A stretch of DNA of 20,074 nucleotides from positions 1-20,074 of the forward strand of contig JAFTUB010000172.1 of the NCBI GenBank assembly GCA_017466495.1, read 5' to 3'. A program made the translations under genes and the position numbers. Source of the stretch: Clostridia bacterium. GTDB lineage: Bacteria; Bacillota; Clostridia; Oscillospirales; CAG-272. Numbering within the stretch: position 1 is the stretch's first letter; every line of letters begins with the position of its first letter. The notes under the pieces were generated by a model. The model had not been told where the DNA came from. It was given only the letters and a program-made list of their open reading frames with translations, and searched no databases. Below, piece by piece: positions 1-7,135 of the stretch.

Positions 1-537
1 ATGCTGGACGATGCCGGGGTGCTGATTGCAGCAGGAGCAGATGTGATCGCAATCCCCTGCAACACGGCGCTCTACTTCTACGATGCCCTGGCGGAGGATC
101 TTTCTGTCCCTGTCATCAACATCATTTACGAAACGGTACACGCCCTCGCGGCTATGGGCGTCAAGACCTTCGGTCTGCTGGCCACGGCGGGAACTGCCGC
201 CGCAGGCGGCTACGCCCATGTGGCCGAGCGATTCGGCATGACCTGCGTGCTTCCCTCGCCCGAAGAGCAGGCACAGCTCAATGAGCTGATCTACGCCTCC
301 ATCAAGCAGGGGAAAGCCCCCGACCTCACCGCCTTCTCTACTCTCTCGGCGCGTCTGCTGGGGCTGGGCTGTGAGCGGCTGGTGCTGGGCTGTACCGAGC
401 TGTCCCTTCTCCGCCGGGATGCGGGGCTGAGTGCCCCCTATTTCGATTCCCTGGATGCCCTGGCCCTTCGCTCCATTCTTGTCTGCGGCAAACGACCCGT
501 CGGCTTTGATGCCGACCTGACGGAGGCTATCCGATGA
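1..537 (+). CDS. Aspartate/glutamate racemase family protein (5' truncated by window edge)
   Basis: Cofactor-independent amino-acid racemase of the Asp/Glu/hydantoin racemase superfamily, which interconverts L- and D-aspartate or glutamate using two cysteines. Both cysteines are visible: IPCNTA (C20 of the visible part) and LGCTEL (C131). The usual family length is about 230 residues, but only 178 are present and the N-terminal glycine-rich GGMGP-type motif is absent. The ATG at position 1 is therefore probably internal and the gene continues upstream of the window. Its stop overlaps the start of the MurE-like gene by 4 bases (ATGA), so the two are translationally coupled and probably act in one pathway. 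Whether the substrate is Asp, Glu or another amino acid cannot be told. The family call is strong; the substrate is not. Confidence 0.88.
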   Translation: MLDDAGVLIAAGADVIAIPCNTALYFYDALAEDLSVPVINIIYETVHALAAMGVKTFGLLATAGTAAAGGYAHVAERFGMTCVLPSPEEQAQLNELIYASIKQGKAPDLTAFSTLSARLLGLGCERLVLGCTELSLLRRDAGLSAPYFDSLDALALRSILVCGKRPVGFDADLTEAIR

Positions 538-2036
538 TCACACTCGCTCAACTGATCGGGGCCATTTCCCCGATTTATCTGACCGATGCGCCCGCGCTCA
601 TTTCCGCACAGACTGACTCCCCCATTACGGTGCTGAGTCCCGACTCCCGCAAGACCGGGGCAGATTCCCTTTTCGTCTGCATCCGCGGTGCGGTACAGGA
701 CGGCCATGCCTACGCCGGGCGGGCATACCTGCAGGGATGCCGTGCATTTGTGGCAGAACGCCCGCTGGATCTGCCCGAGGATGCTGCGGTGATTACCGTC
801 AGGGACAGCCGCGCCGCCCTGGCAGAGCTGTCCGCCGCCTTTTATGGCTATCCTGCCCGGGAGATGACCGTCATCGGCATCACCGGCACCAAGGGAAAGA
901 CCACCACCGCCCTGCTGATTCGCCACATTTTAGAGGAAAACGGCATTTCCGCCGGCTACATCGGTTCCAACGGCATTCAGTTCTGCGGGCACTTCTATCC
1001 TACGGTCAATACTACCCCGGAAAGCTGTGAACTACACTATTATCTGCGCAAAATGGCTGATGCGGGGGTCAAGGTTGTCGCCCTTGAGGTGTCCTCCCAG
1101 GCCCTCTATCTGCGGCGAGTGCTGGGGATTCGTTTCCCTCTCTGTATCTTTACCAATCTCTCCCACGACCACATCGGCGGGGTGGAGCACCCCACCTTCG
1201 AGCACTATCGGGACTGCAAGCACTCCCTGTTCACCGACTATGGTGCCGAGTGCATCATCGCCAACGCCGACGATCCCGCCACGCCGGAAATGCTGGCGGG
1301 CAGCACCGGCCGGCCGCTTCTTTGCTCTGTTTCCCGCGAAGCCGATCTATACGCCAGGGATATCTCCCTCTTCCGCCGGGGCAGCCGGCTGGGGGTGGAA
1401 TTTGTCTGCATCCACGGCGGGAAGGAATGTGCGATCTCCCTCCCTCTGCCCGGAGAATTCAACGTACACAACGCCCTTTGTGCAACAGCGGTGGGACTGC
1501 ACTTCGGCCTCTCCGTGGAGGAGATCGCCGGGGCACTGGCAAGCATCTCCATCAAGGGGCGGTTTGAGCCGGTAGATATTCTGCCTGAGGTCACCTTCCT
1601 CATTGACTACGCCCACAACGGGGTGAGCCTCCGGGCCGCACTGGAGACCTTGCGCTGCTATTCCCCCGCCCGGTTGATCTGTCTGTTCGGTTCGGTGGGG
1701 GGGCGTACCCAAATGCGCCGTCCGGAACTTGGGGCGGTGGCCAACGAGCTCTGCGACCTGGCCATCCTCACCTCGGACAATCCCGATTTTGAGGATCCCT
1801 CTGCCATCATCGACGACATTGCCGCCGTCTTTACCCCCGACGGCGCTCCCTTCATGATCTTCCCCGACCGTCACGATGCCATCCGCGCCGCCGTTTACGG
1901 GGCAAAACCGGGGGACATTGTGCTCCTGGCCGGCAAGGGGCACGAAGATTATCAGCTGATCCGCGGGGAGAAGGTTCCCTTTGACGAGCGCGCCATTCTC
2001 CACGCCTGTGCGGCAAAGCTCCGCACCGCGTTTTAA
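534..2036 (+). CDS. murE: MurE-type UDP-N-acetylmuramyl-tripeptide ligase
   Basis: Mur ligase of 500 residues, the normal MurE length. MurE adds the third amino acid of the peptidoglycan stem peptide to UDP-MurNAc-L-Ala-D-Glu, using ATP, in the cytoplasm. Visible motifs are the ATP-binding GITGTKGKTT (115-124), the NTTPES uridine/peptide region (159-164), a lysine at 229 where family members carry a carbamylated lysine, DYAHNG (358-363) and GKGHEDYQ (467-474). Two parts depart from standard MurE. The usual GGDRDRGKRP-like segment reads GSVGGRTQMRRP (386-397). The substrate motif, DNPR in diaminopimelate enzymes and DNPA-like in lysine enzymes, reads DNPD (415-418). The start overlaps the racemase stop (ATGA). 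The gene is outside a dcw cell-division cluster, so it may be a second MurE or a ligase for an unusual amino acid. A terminator follows directly. Confidence 0.88.
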   Translation: MITLAQLIGAISPIYLTDAPALISAQTDSPITVLSPDSRKTGADSLFVCIRGAVQDGHAYAGRAYLQGCRAFVAERPLDLPEDAAVITVRDSRAALAELSAAFYGYPAREMTVIGITGTKGKTTTALLIRHILEENGISAGYIGSNGIQFCGHFYPTVNTTPESCELHYYLRKMADAGVKVVALEVSSQALYLRRVLGIRFPLCIFTNLSHDHIGGVEHPTFEHYRDCKHSLFTDYGAECIIANADDPATPEMLAGSTGRPLLCSVSREADLYARDISLFRRGSRLGVEFVCIHGGKECAISLPLPGEFNVHNALCATAVGLHFGLSVEEIAGALASISIKGRFEPVDILPEVTFLIDYAHNGVSLRAALETLRCYSPARLICLFGSVGGRTQMRRPELGAVANELCDLAILTSDNPDFEDPSAIIDDIAAVFTPDGAPFMIFPDRHDAIRAAVYGAKPGDIVLLAGKGHEDYQLIRGEKVPFDERAILHACAAKLRTAF

Positions 2037-2040
2037 CAAA

Positions 2041-2070
2041 AAAGATGCACACCCGCAGGTGTGCATCTTT
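2041..2070. terminator. Bidirectional rho-independent terminator
   Basis: Perfect 13-bp inverted repeat: AAAGATGCACACC, loop CGCA, GGTGTGCATCTTT, followed by T residues. It lies between the converging ends of the MurE-like gene (stop at 2036) and the Mrp gene (stop at 2083). It has A/T tails on both sides and can serve both transcripts. Confidence 0.9.
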
Positions 2071-2082
2071 TTGTTTACCGAA

Positions 2083-2916
2083 TTACAGGGACTCGACCTT
2101 GTCGGCCGCCTTTGCCAGGTAGTCGTTCTCCATCAGCTCGATCATTCCCCGGTCTACCAAAGCAGCGACCTTGGGATCCAGGGGGATCTGCGCCAGCAGG
2201 TCGTAACCGAACTTGCCTGCGATCTGATCAATGTGGCTGTCGCCGAAGACCTTGATTTCCTTACCGCAGTCGGGGCATTTCACATAGCTCATGTTCTCCA
2301 CCAGCCCCAGCACGGGAATATCCATCATATCCGCCATGTTAGCCATCTTGGAGACGATCATGGAAACCAGCTCCTGAGGAGAGGAAACGATGATAATGCC
2401 GTCCAGCTTGATGGTCTGGAACATGGTCAGGGGAACGTCACCGGTGCCGGGAGGGCAGTCGATGATCAGATAATCCACGTCCTCGTAGATCACGTCGGTC
2501 CAGAACTGCTTGACAGTGCCTGCGATAACGGGGCCGCGCCAAACAACGGGCTTAGTCTCATCGTCAAGGAGCAGATTGACCGAAATAATGTCGATGCCGG
2601 TCTTGGACTTGGGGGGGATCAGCCCGCTCTCGTCGCCTTCAACCGGCGCAAAAGAGGAATGGAGGCCGAAGGCCTTGGGGATAGAGGGACCGGTAATATC
2701 CGCATTCAGAATGGCAACGTGGTTGCCGCGGCGCTGCAGCTCGACCGCCAGCATAGTGCTGACCAGCGACTTGCCGACGCCGCCCTTGCCGCTGACTACA
2801 CCAATGACGTGCTTGATGGAGCTCTTGGGATTGGGGGCTTCATGGAAATCGGTTTTCTCCCGCGACGAGCAATTTGCCGTGCAGGTAGAACAGTTGTGGG
2901 TGCATTCTTCTGCCAT
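2083..2916 (-). CDS. mrp: Mrp/NBP35 (ApbC) family iron-sulfur carrier P-loop ATPase
   Basis: Cytoplasmic deviant-Walker P-loop NTPase that binds and transfers Fe-S clusters. The deviant Walker A motif GKGGVGKS is at 43-50, followed by NADITGPSIP (71-80), the Walker B-like DCPPGTGD (153-160) and the cluster-binding CPDC pair (C214, C217) of the Mrp family. The N terminus carries a second set of four cysteines, C5, C9, C12 and C16, as in NBP35-type proteins; this could hold a further cluster. The length of 277 residues is normal. The start is supported by AAGGAAG on the minus strand ahead of the ATG. A consensus promoter (2952-2980) lies between it and the upstream flippase gene, so it can be expressed alone. 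The client apoproteins are not indicated by neighbours. Confidence 0.92.
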   Translation of the reverse strand: MAEECTHNCSTCTANCSSREKTDFHEAPNPKSSIKHVIGVVSGKGGVGKSLVSTMLAVELQRRGNHVAILNADITGPSIPKAFGLHSSFAPVEGDESGLIPPKSKTGIDIISVNLLLDDETKPVVWRGPVIAGTVKQFWTDVIYEDVDYLIIDCPPGTGDVPLTMFQTIKLDGIIIVSSPQELVSMIVSKMANMADMMDIPVLGLVENMSYVKCPDCGKEIKVFGDSHIDQIAGKFGYDLLAQIPLDPKVAALVDRGMIELMENDYLAKAADKVESL

Positions 2917-2951
2917 GGTTACACTTCCTTTTGCAAAATGTTACTATGATT

Positions 2952-2980
2952 AGTATACGCCAAATCGGGCAAAAAAGCAA
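2952..2980 (-). promoter_or_regulatory. SigA-type promoter of mrp
   Basis: On the minus strand, TTGCTT (2975-2980) and TATACT (2952-2957) are separated by exactly 17 bases, about 35 bases upstream of the mrp start. It sits in the gap between the flippase stop and mrp. Confidence 0.7.
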
Positions 2981-3019
2981 GAGTTTTTAGGAATTTTCTG
3001 CGGATTGGACGGTATCCCG

Positions 3020-4432
3020 TCATCTGCCCCGGCGCAGGACCTGCAGAACTCCCCGCAGAATGGGACCGGCATTGATGACCAGCACTGCCAGGACGATGCC
3101 CCCCTGCCACAGCCACCACAGAGGAGGCTCGGCCAGCATCAGGGCGCACTGCCCGCCAAGCAAGAGGGTGTTCACCGTCAGCTTCACGGGATGCAGATCA
3201 AAGCGGATATACCGCTGGGTGTTCCATGCGCGGATGATGAAGACCACAAGATAGCAGGCAAAGGTGGCGATGGCCGCGCCCTGCGCGCCCCATATGGGGA
3301 TCAGCAGGAAATTCAGCACGAGATTGACCAGCGCACCGATGAGCGAAGTGTAGAAGGAATTGACACTCTTTTTCTCCACCAGGTAAACGCTGCCCATAAA
3401 AGTGACCAGGCTGGAGAAGACGGTGGCCAGCAGGAGCACCGGCATATACTGCCAGGCGGTATAGTAGCTGTCGTCAAAGAGCAGGACGGCGCAGACCTTG
3501 GCAAAGGCACAAAGCCCCGCCCCGGCCATGAACATCACCGCCTGGAAGCTGTCGAAAACGGTGGAGAAGAAACGGGACTGCTGCCCGTCTCCCTGTTCGG
3601 TCACCGCCGAGAAATGCCAGGCTTCGATGAAGATCCCCGATGCCAGGATCAGCAGAGTGGGAATCTTGAAGGCGGCGGCGTAGAGGCCGTTCACCCCGTC
3701 ACCGCAGAACCAGGCCACCATATAGCGGTCGGAAACATTGGTGATCCACCAGAAGACGGTGGTGGGGATCAAGGGCGCGCTGTAGCGCAGCATCTGCCCC
3801 AGCCGTGTACGGGTAACGGTGCGGAAGTCCACACTGCGCCAAAGGCCGCAGAAGAGAAAAAGCCCGATCCCCACTGCCACGTCAGCCAGCACCACCGAAA
3901 GCACATACCCCGTGACCTTCATAGAAAAGCCAAGCAGGAAGAGTAGATTAAACCCGATGGTCAGCGCAGTGGCACAGATACCCTGCAGGGCAAAGATCCC
4001 GGTCTTGCCCGAAGCGCGCAGGTAATTGGCACAGAGAGTGTGGAAATTAGAGGCCAGGACATAGGCGATAATCAGCCAGCCGTAGCCTCCCGAAAAATAG
4101 GGGATCCCCTCAAAAACAAGAGCAACGGGGATGCCCACCACGCCCCCAAGGAGCAGGATCAGCAGCCCCGAGGACAGCACCTCCCCCCTGTCCTTCGCTC
4201 CATCCAGGGTGAAGCGAAAAACCGCGTCGCAAATGCTGATGGAGAGGATGGGGATCAGCAGATTGGCGGTCTGTGCGATCAAATCGGCGCGGCCGAACTG
4301 ATCGCTGGACAGGCAGGCGGTATAAAGGGGCATGAGGAAATAAACCAACAACTTGGAAGCGAAAGTCCCCACGCCTAATATCGCCGTGTTGGAGAGCAAA
4401 GTTTTATATTTATTCGCAGATTGCTGCGCCAT
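3020..4432 (-). CDS. Wzx/MOP-superfamily polysaccharide (oligosaccharide-lipid) flippase
   Basis: Integral membrane protein of 470 residues with about 12-14 hydrophobic segments and no signal peptide. The N terminus (GTFASKLLVYFLMPLY) is typical of polysaccharide-biosynthesis flippases, which move undecaprenyl-linked sugars across the cytoplasmic membrane. A mid-protein segment, SDRYMVAWFCGDGVNGLY, also matches the family. An upstream in-frame ATG at 4612 would add 60 non-hydrophobic residues running through the promoter. The start at 4432 is preferred because GGAGGTGA (4437-4444) lies just ahead and a promoter (4473-4501) lies further upstream. No glycosyltransferase or polymerase genes lie nearby, so the cargo is unknown; lipid II, teichoic or capsule precursors are all possible. 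Confidence 0.85.
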   Translation of the reverse strand: MAQQSANKYKTLLSNTAILGVGTFASKLLVYFLMPLYTACLSSDQFGRADLIAQTANLLIPILSISICDAVFRFTLDGAKDRGEVLSSGLLILLLGGVVGIPVALVFEGIPYFSGGYGWLIIAYVLASNFHTLCANYLRASGKTGIFALQGICATALTIGFNLLFLLGFSMKVTGYVLSVVLADVAVGIGLFLFCGLWRSVDFRTVTRTRLGQMLRYSAPLIPTTVFWWITNVSDRYMVAWFCGDGVNGLYAAAFKIPTLLILASGIFIEAWHFSAVTEQGDGQQSRFFSTVFDSFQAVMFMAGAGLCAFAKVCAVLLFDDSYYTAWQYMPVLLLATVFSSLVTFMGSVYLVEKKSVNSFYTSLIGALVNLVLNFLLIPIWGAQGAAIATFACYLVVFIIRAWNTQRYIRFDLHPVKLTVNTLLLGGQCALMLAEPPLWWLWQGGIVLAVLVINAGPILRGVLQVLRRGR

Positions 4433-4472
4433 TTTGTCACCTCCGAAAGCGGGAAAGAACATAACCTTATAT

Positions 4473-4501
4473 ATTGTCCCACATTTTGCGCCGCAAGTCA
4501 A
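4473..4501 (-). promoter_or_regulatory. SigA-type promoter of the flippase gene
   Basis: On the minus strand, TTGACT (4496-4501), a 17-base spacer and GACAAT (4473-4478), 41 bases ahead of the start codon. A TATATA sequence just downstream is an alternative -10. It diverges from the dehydrogenase promoter at 4530-4558. Confidence 0.6.
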
Positions 4502-4529
4502 GGGAAAAGCAAAACTTTGTGGTATATTC

Positions 4530-4558
4530 TTGCATGAAGGCGGAATTTGCGGTATAAT
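4530..4558 (+). promoter_or_regulatory. SigA-type promoter of the dehydrogenase/flavoprotein pair
   Basis: TTGCAT (4530-4535), a 17-base spacer and a perfect TATAAT (4553-4558). The start codon at 4590 lies 31 bases downstream. Confidence 0.8.
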
Positions 4559-4589
4559 AGACCTAGTTTGAATGGAAGGAGATTTTCCC

Positions 4590-5363
4590 ATGCAGAAGAA
4601 AATTGCCGTCATTACCGGCGCCTCCTCGGGAATGGGGAGAGATTTTGCTATCCGCCTGGATGAGCGCGAATCCTTTGACGAGATTTGGGTGATTGCCCGC
4701 CGCCGGGAGCGGCTGGAGGCCTTGAGCAGTCAGCTTCACGCCCCGGTCCGCCCCCTGGCCATGGATCTCACAGATCCTGCCTCTCTTACGGAATACCACG
4801 ATCTCCTTGCCGCCGAGTGCCCCCATGTGGCAGTCCTGGTCAACGCCGGGGGATACGGAAAGTTTGCACGTCACGATGAGGTATCCATGGAGGACACCCT
4901 GGGGATGATCGACCTCAACTGCCGCGCCCTCACTGCCATTACCCAATATACCCTTCCCTATATGGAGGAAGGCGGGCAGATCTTTCAGTTGGGCTCTCTC
5001 TCCTCCTTTCAGCCTGTGCCATACATGAATGTATACGCCGCCTCCAAGGCCTTTGTCCTCAGCTATTCCCGTGCCCTGAATGTGGAGCTGAAGCCCCGCG
5101 GTATCCGGGTTATGGCGGTCTGCCCCGGCTGGGTGCGGACAGAGTTTTTCGACCGGGCAGAACAGGGAGAGAAGAAAACCGTCACCTACTTCAACCGCAC
5201 CTACGCCTCAGACGATGTGGTCAAGCTGGCACTGCGGGACATGGAGCGGGGACGGGATGTGTCCATCCTGGGCCTGCCCGTCCGCAATCAAGTGCGGATG
5301 GTGAAGCTCCTTCCCCACAAACTGATCATGTCCATCTGGATGAAACAGCAAGGATTGAAATAA
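4590..5363 (+). CDS. Short-chain dehydrogenase/reductase (SDR) family oxidoreductase
   Basis: Classical SDR of 257 residues with a Rossmann fold, using NAD(P)(H). Motifs in order: cofactor-binding TGASSGMG (9-16), NAGG (85-88), N110, serines at 136-139 ahead of the catalytic pair Y149 and K153 (YAASK), then PGWVRTEF (179-186). The arginines after the first strand (ARRRERL) favour NADP(H) by family rule. An ATG at 4572 is in frame, but it overlaps the ribosome binding site. GGAAGGAG at 4574-4581 is correctly spaced for the ATG at 4590, so that start was chosen. The flavoprotein gene begins two bases after the stop and the two are certainly co-transcribed. The substrate is unknown; the C-terminal part resembles the general SDR group annotated only as oxidoreductases. 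Confidence 0.9.
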   Translation: MQKKIAVITGASSGMGRDFAIRLDERESFDEIWVIARRRERLEALSSQLHAPVRPLAMDLTDPASLTEYHDLLAAECPHVAVLVNAGGYGKFARHDEVSMEDTLGMIDLNCRALTAITQYTLPYMEEGGQIFQLGSLSSFQPVPYMNVYAASKAFVLSYSRALNVELKPRGIRVMAVCPGWVRTEFFDRAEQGEKKTVTYFNRTYASDDVVKLALRDMERGRDVSILGLPVRNQVRMVKLLPHKLIMSIWMKQQGLK

Positions 5364-5364
5364 G

Positions 5365-5934
5365 ATGAAAACTGTCATTTTCAACGGCTCTCCCCGTCCG
5401 AGTGGGGATACCGCCGCCCTGATCCGCGCCCTCTCTGCAGCCCTCCCCACCGAGCCTAAGGTAATCGACGCCTATCGCGCCGACATCCATCCTTGTGTGG
5501 ATTGCCGCCGCTGCTGGGATCAGGTGGGCTGTGTGATCCGTGACGACATGGAGAGTATTTATCGGGACGTCATAGATGCCGATTGCATCATCATCGCTTC
5601 CCCCGTGTATTTCTCCACCCTCACCGGACCTCTGCTCTCTCTGATGAGCCGTCTGCAGATGTTTTACACCGCAGGCCGGATGCAGGGCGTACGGCTGATC
5701 CAAAAGGAAAAGGTGGGGGGCGTTCTTCTGTGCGGCGGCGGAAACGGAAGCCCCGCCTGTGCAGAAGAAGTTGCCCGCGGACTGCTCCGTGCCATGCACG
5801 CTTCCTGTATCGGCACGGTGTGCACCCACCGCACCGACACCCTCCCCGCCGCAGAAGATGCGGACATATTGGCGCAGGCCCGGGACCTGGGTCTGGCGTT
5901 GGTGCGCCAATATGAAGAAAAAGCCGGATTCTGA
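5365..5934 (+). CDS. Flavodoxin-fold NAD(P)H-dependent oxidoreductase / iron-sulfur flavoprotein-like
   Basis: Flavodoxin-fold protein of 189 residues. The N-terminal FMN phosphate loop GSPRPSGDT (8-16) and ASPVYFSTLTGPL mark the NADPH-dependent FMN reductase family. Four cysteines in the pattern C-x2-C-x2-C-x5-C (C44, C47, C50, C56) match the compact motif that binds a 4Fe-4S cluster in archaeal and clostridial iron-sulfur flavoproteins. Many uncharacterised flavoproteins keep similar cysteines, so a bound cluster is inference. The start codon is one base after the dehydrogenase stop, with AAGGATTG as a weak binding site, so expression is likely coupled. A role in electron transfer or reduction of small molecules is plausible, but the partner is unknown. 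Confidence 0.82.
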   Translation: MKTVIFNGSPRPSGDTAALIRALSAALPTEPKVIDAYRADIHPCVDCRRCWDQVGCVIRDDMESIYRDVIDADCIIIASPVYFSTLTGPLLSLMSRLQMFYTAGRMQGVRLIQKEKVGGVLLCGGGNGSPACAEEVARGLLRAMHASCIGTVCTHRTDTLPAAEDADILAQARDLGLALVRQYEEKAGF

Positions 5935-5967
5935 GAAGAATTTCGGCAAAAGGGCTTTTCTTTTTCT
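5923..5967 (+). terminator. Probable terminator overlapping the flavoprotein stop codon
   Basis: GCCG...CGGC and ATTCT...AGAAT form a bulged hairpin (5923-5947) around the TGA stop, followed by a T-rich stretch. The U-tract is interrupted by an AAAAGGG stretch, so efficiency is uncertain. Confidence 0.4.
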
Positions 5968-5975
5968 CTGTTTTA

Positions 5976-5984
5976 TGGTATACT
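5976..5984 (+). promoter_or_regulatory. Extended -10 promoter of the exonuclease gene
   Basis: TGGTATACT gives a TGn extension directly before TATACT (5979-5984). The -35 position (5956-5961, TTTTCT) is poor, which fits an extended -10 promoter. The start codon is 60 bases downstream. Confidence 0.55.
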
Positions 5985-6043
5985 GATGGAAGTGCATTTT
6001 TCACCCAATTCGGGATTATGATAGAAACGGAAATTTGATATCA

Positions 6044-7099
6044 ATGAATTACATTGTACTGGACATGGAATGGAATCAGCCCTACGCCCCCAAGTGCGTG
6101 GACAGAGCGCCCTTCCCGCTGATCGGCGAGATCATTCAGATCGGTGCAGTTATGCTGGCCGAGAAGGACAATGGTGAATACGAGATCATCGATGAATTCA
6201 AAGAGACCATTGCCCCCGTTTATTACACCAAGCTTCACTCCGGCGTCAAGCGCGTCACAGGTCTGACCCAAAGTGACATCTCCGCAGGACGCCCCTTCCC
6301 CGAGGCGATCTTTGACTTCCGCATCTGGTGCGGCTCCCCCTGTGTGCTTCTGACCTGGGGACGGGATGATATTCCCATGCTGCTGGACAATCTCTTCATT
6401 CACAACATTGATGCCGGCTGGATCACCGACTGCTATGACCTCCAGCCCATCTACAACAGCCAGACCGACGGGCAGAAGCAGCAGCGCGCCCTCAACACCG
6501 CGCTGGAGCACTTCGGCATTGCCCTGGAAGAAGATATGCCTGCCCACGATGCCCTCAACGATGCCTACTACACCGCGCAGGTCTGCATGAAACTGGATCT
6601 GAACCGCGGCATTGCCGAATACGGCGGCGAGGGGAAGATCGACCTGGGCGGTTATTTCCCCCACATGACCCACAGCCTTTACAGCGGCTTTGAAAGCCGC
6701 CAGGCAGCCCTCTGCGACCGTCGGATCTCGGTAATCCCCTGCCCCGTCTGCGGCAAGCCCATGTCCTATCCCCTGTGGGTCAAGCAGAGCGGAAGCAAAA
6801 AGATCACCCTCTGTCACTGCGAGGATCACGGCGACTACATGGTGCGGGTACAGTTTTTCAAGGGCGCGGGCGGCGTGCTGAAGGTGTGCAAAACGCTGTA
6901 CAAAGCCACCGACGAGGTACAGGCATACTATCAGGAGAAATACGAGGCCTTCATCAGCCGCGATCCCTCCCTGACACAGGATGGCGAGGACAAGCCCCGA
7001 CGCCGTCGCCGCCGTCATCGCGGCGGACGAAAACGCAAGAAGGAAATCGACGCAGCCGAAACCACCGAGGTTCAGGCTGTGGAACCGGTCAGTGAGTAA
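6044..7099 (+). CDS. DEDDh 3'-5' exonuclease domain protein with zinc-binding cluster and Arg-rich tail
   Basis: Protein of 351 residues. Residues 1-185 are a DnaQ/RNase T-like DEDDh exonuclease. Metal ligands are D7 and E9 (LDMEW), an aspartate at 108-109 (WGRDD), and H168 and D173 (HDALND). Such domains remove 3' nucleotides from DNA or RNA using two metal ions. Residues 233-262 hold C233, C236, C257, C259 and H262, a likely zinc-binding cluster. The C terminus (318-333) is almost all arginine and lysine, suggesting nucleic-acid binding, and ends in an acidic segment. KapD-like exonucleases are the closest named group I recognise. A TTG at 6035 is in frame, but the ATG at 6044 starts the conserved MNYIVLDME strand. 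The upstream binding site is weak. The gene is monocistronic, between its own promoter and a strong terminator. Whether the substrate is RNA or DNA cannot be told. Confidence 0.87.
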   Translation: MNYIVLDMEWNQPYAPKCVDRAPFPLIGEIIQIGAVMLAEKDNGEYEIIDEFKETIAPVYYTKLHSGVKRVTGLTQSDISAGRPFPEAIFDFRIWCGSPCVLLTWGRDDIPMLLDNLFIHNIDAGWITDCYDLQPIYNSQTDGQKQQRALNTALEHFGIALEEDMPAHDALNDAYYTAQVCMKLDLNRGIAEYGGEGKIDLGGYFPHMTHSLYSGFESRQAALCDRRISVIPCPVCGKPMSYPLWVKQSGSKKITLCHCEDHGDYMVRVQFFKGAGGVLKVCKTLYKATDEVQAYYQEKYEAFISRDPSLTQDGEDKPRRRRRRHRGGRKRKKEIDAAETTEVQAVEPVSE

Positions 7100-7101
7100 A
7101 G

Positions 7102-7135
7102 CAAAGAAGAGCGACACCTGCGTCGCTCTTCTTTG
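7102..7135. terminator. Bidirectional rho-independent terminator
   Basis: Perfect 14-bp stem: CAAAGAAGAGCGAC (7102-7115) with GTCGCTCTTCTTTG (7122-7135), loop ACCTGC. It lies between the exonuclease stop (7099) and the stop codon of the converging membrane protein gene (7136-7138). Confidence 0.88.

Noticed and set aside
534..2036. The Mur ligase as part of a cyanophycin system, because a DUF1854 ABC operon and an aspartate-type racemase are in the same window
   Set aside because: Cyanophycin synthetase is much longer and has an ATP-grasp half; this protein has normal MurE length and motifs only, and lies about 7 kb from the exporter operon on the opposite strand.
1981..2949. A 322-residue open frame on the plus strand across the mrp gene
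   Set aside because: It is the antisense shadow of mrp, has no recognisable family and no ribosome binding site; the minus-strand reading has clear Mrp motifs.
4433..4612. Longer flippase start at 4612
   Set aside because: The added 60 residues are not conserved-looking, run through the likely promoter and lack a ribosome binding site, whereas the ATG at 4432 has GGAGGTGA.
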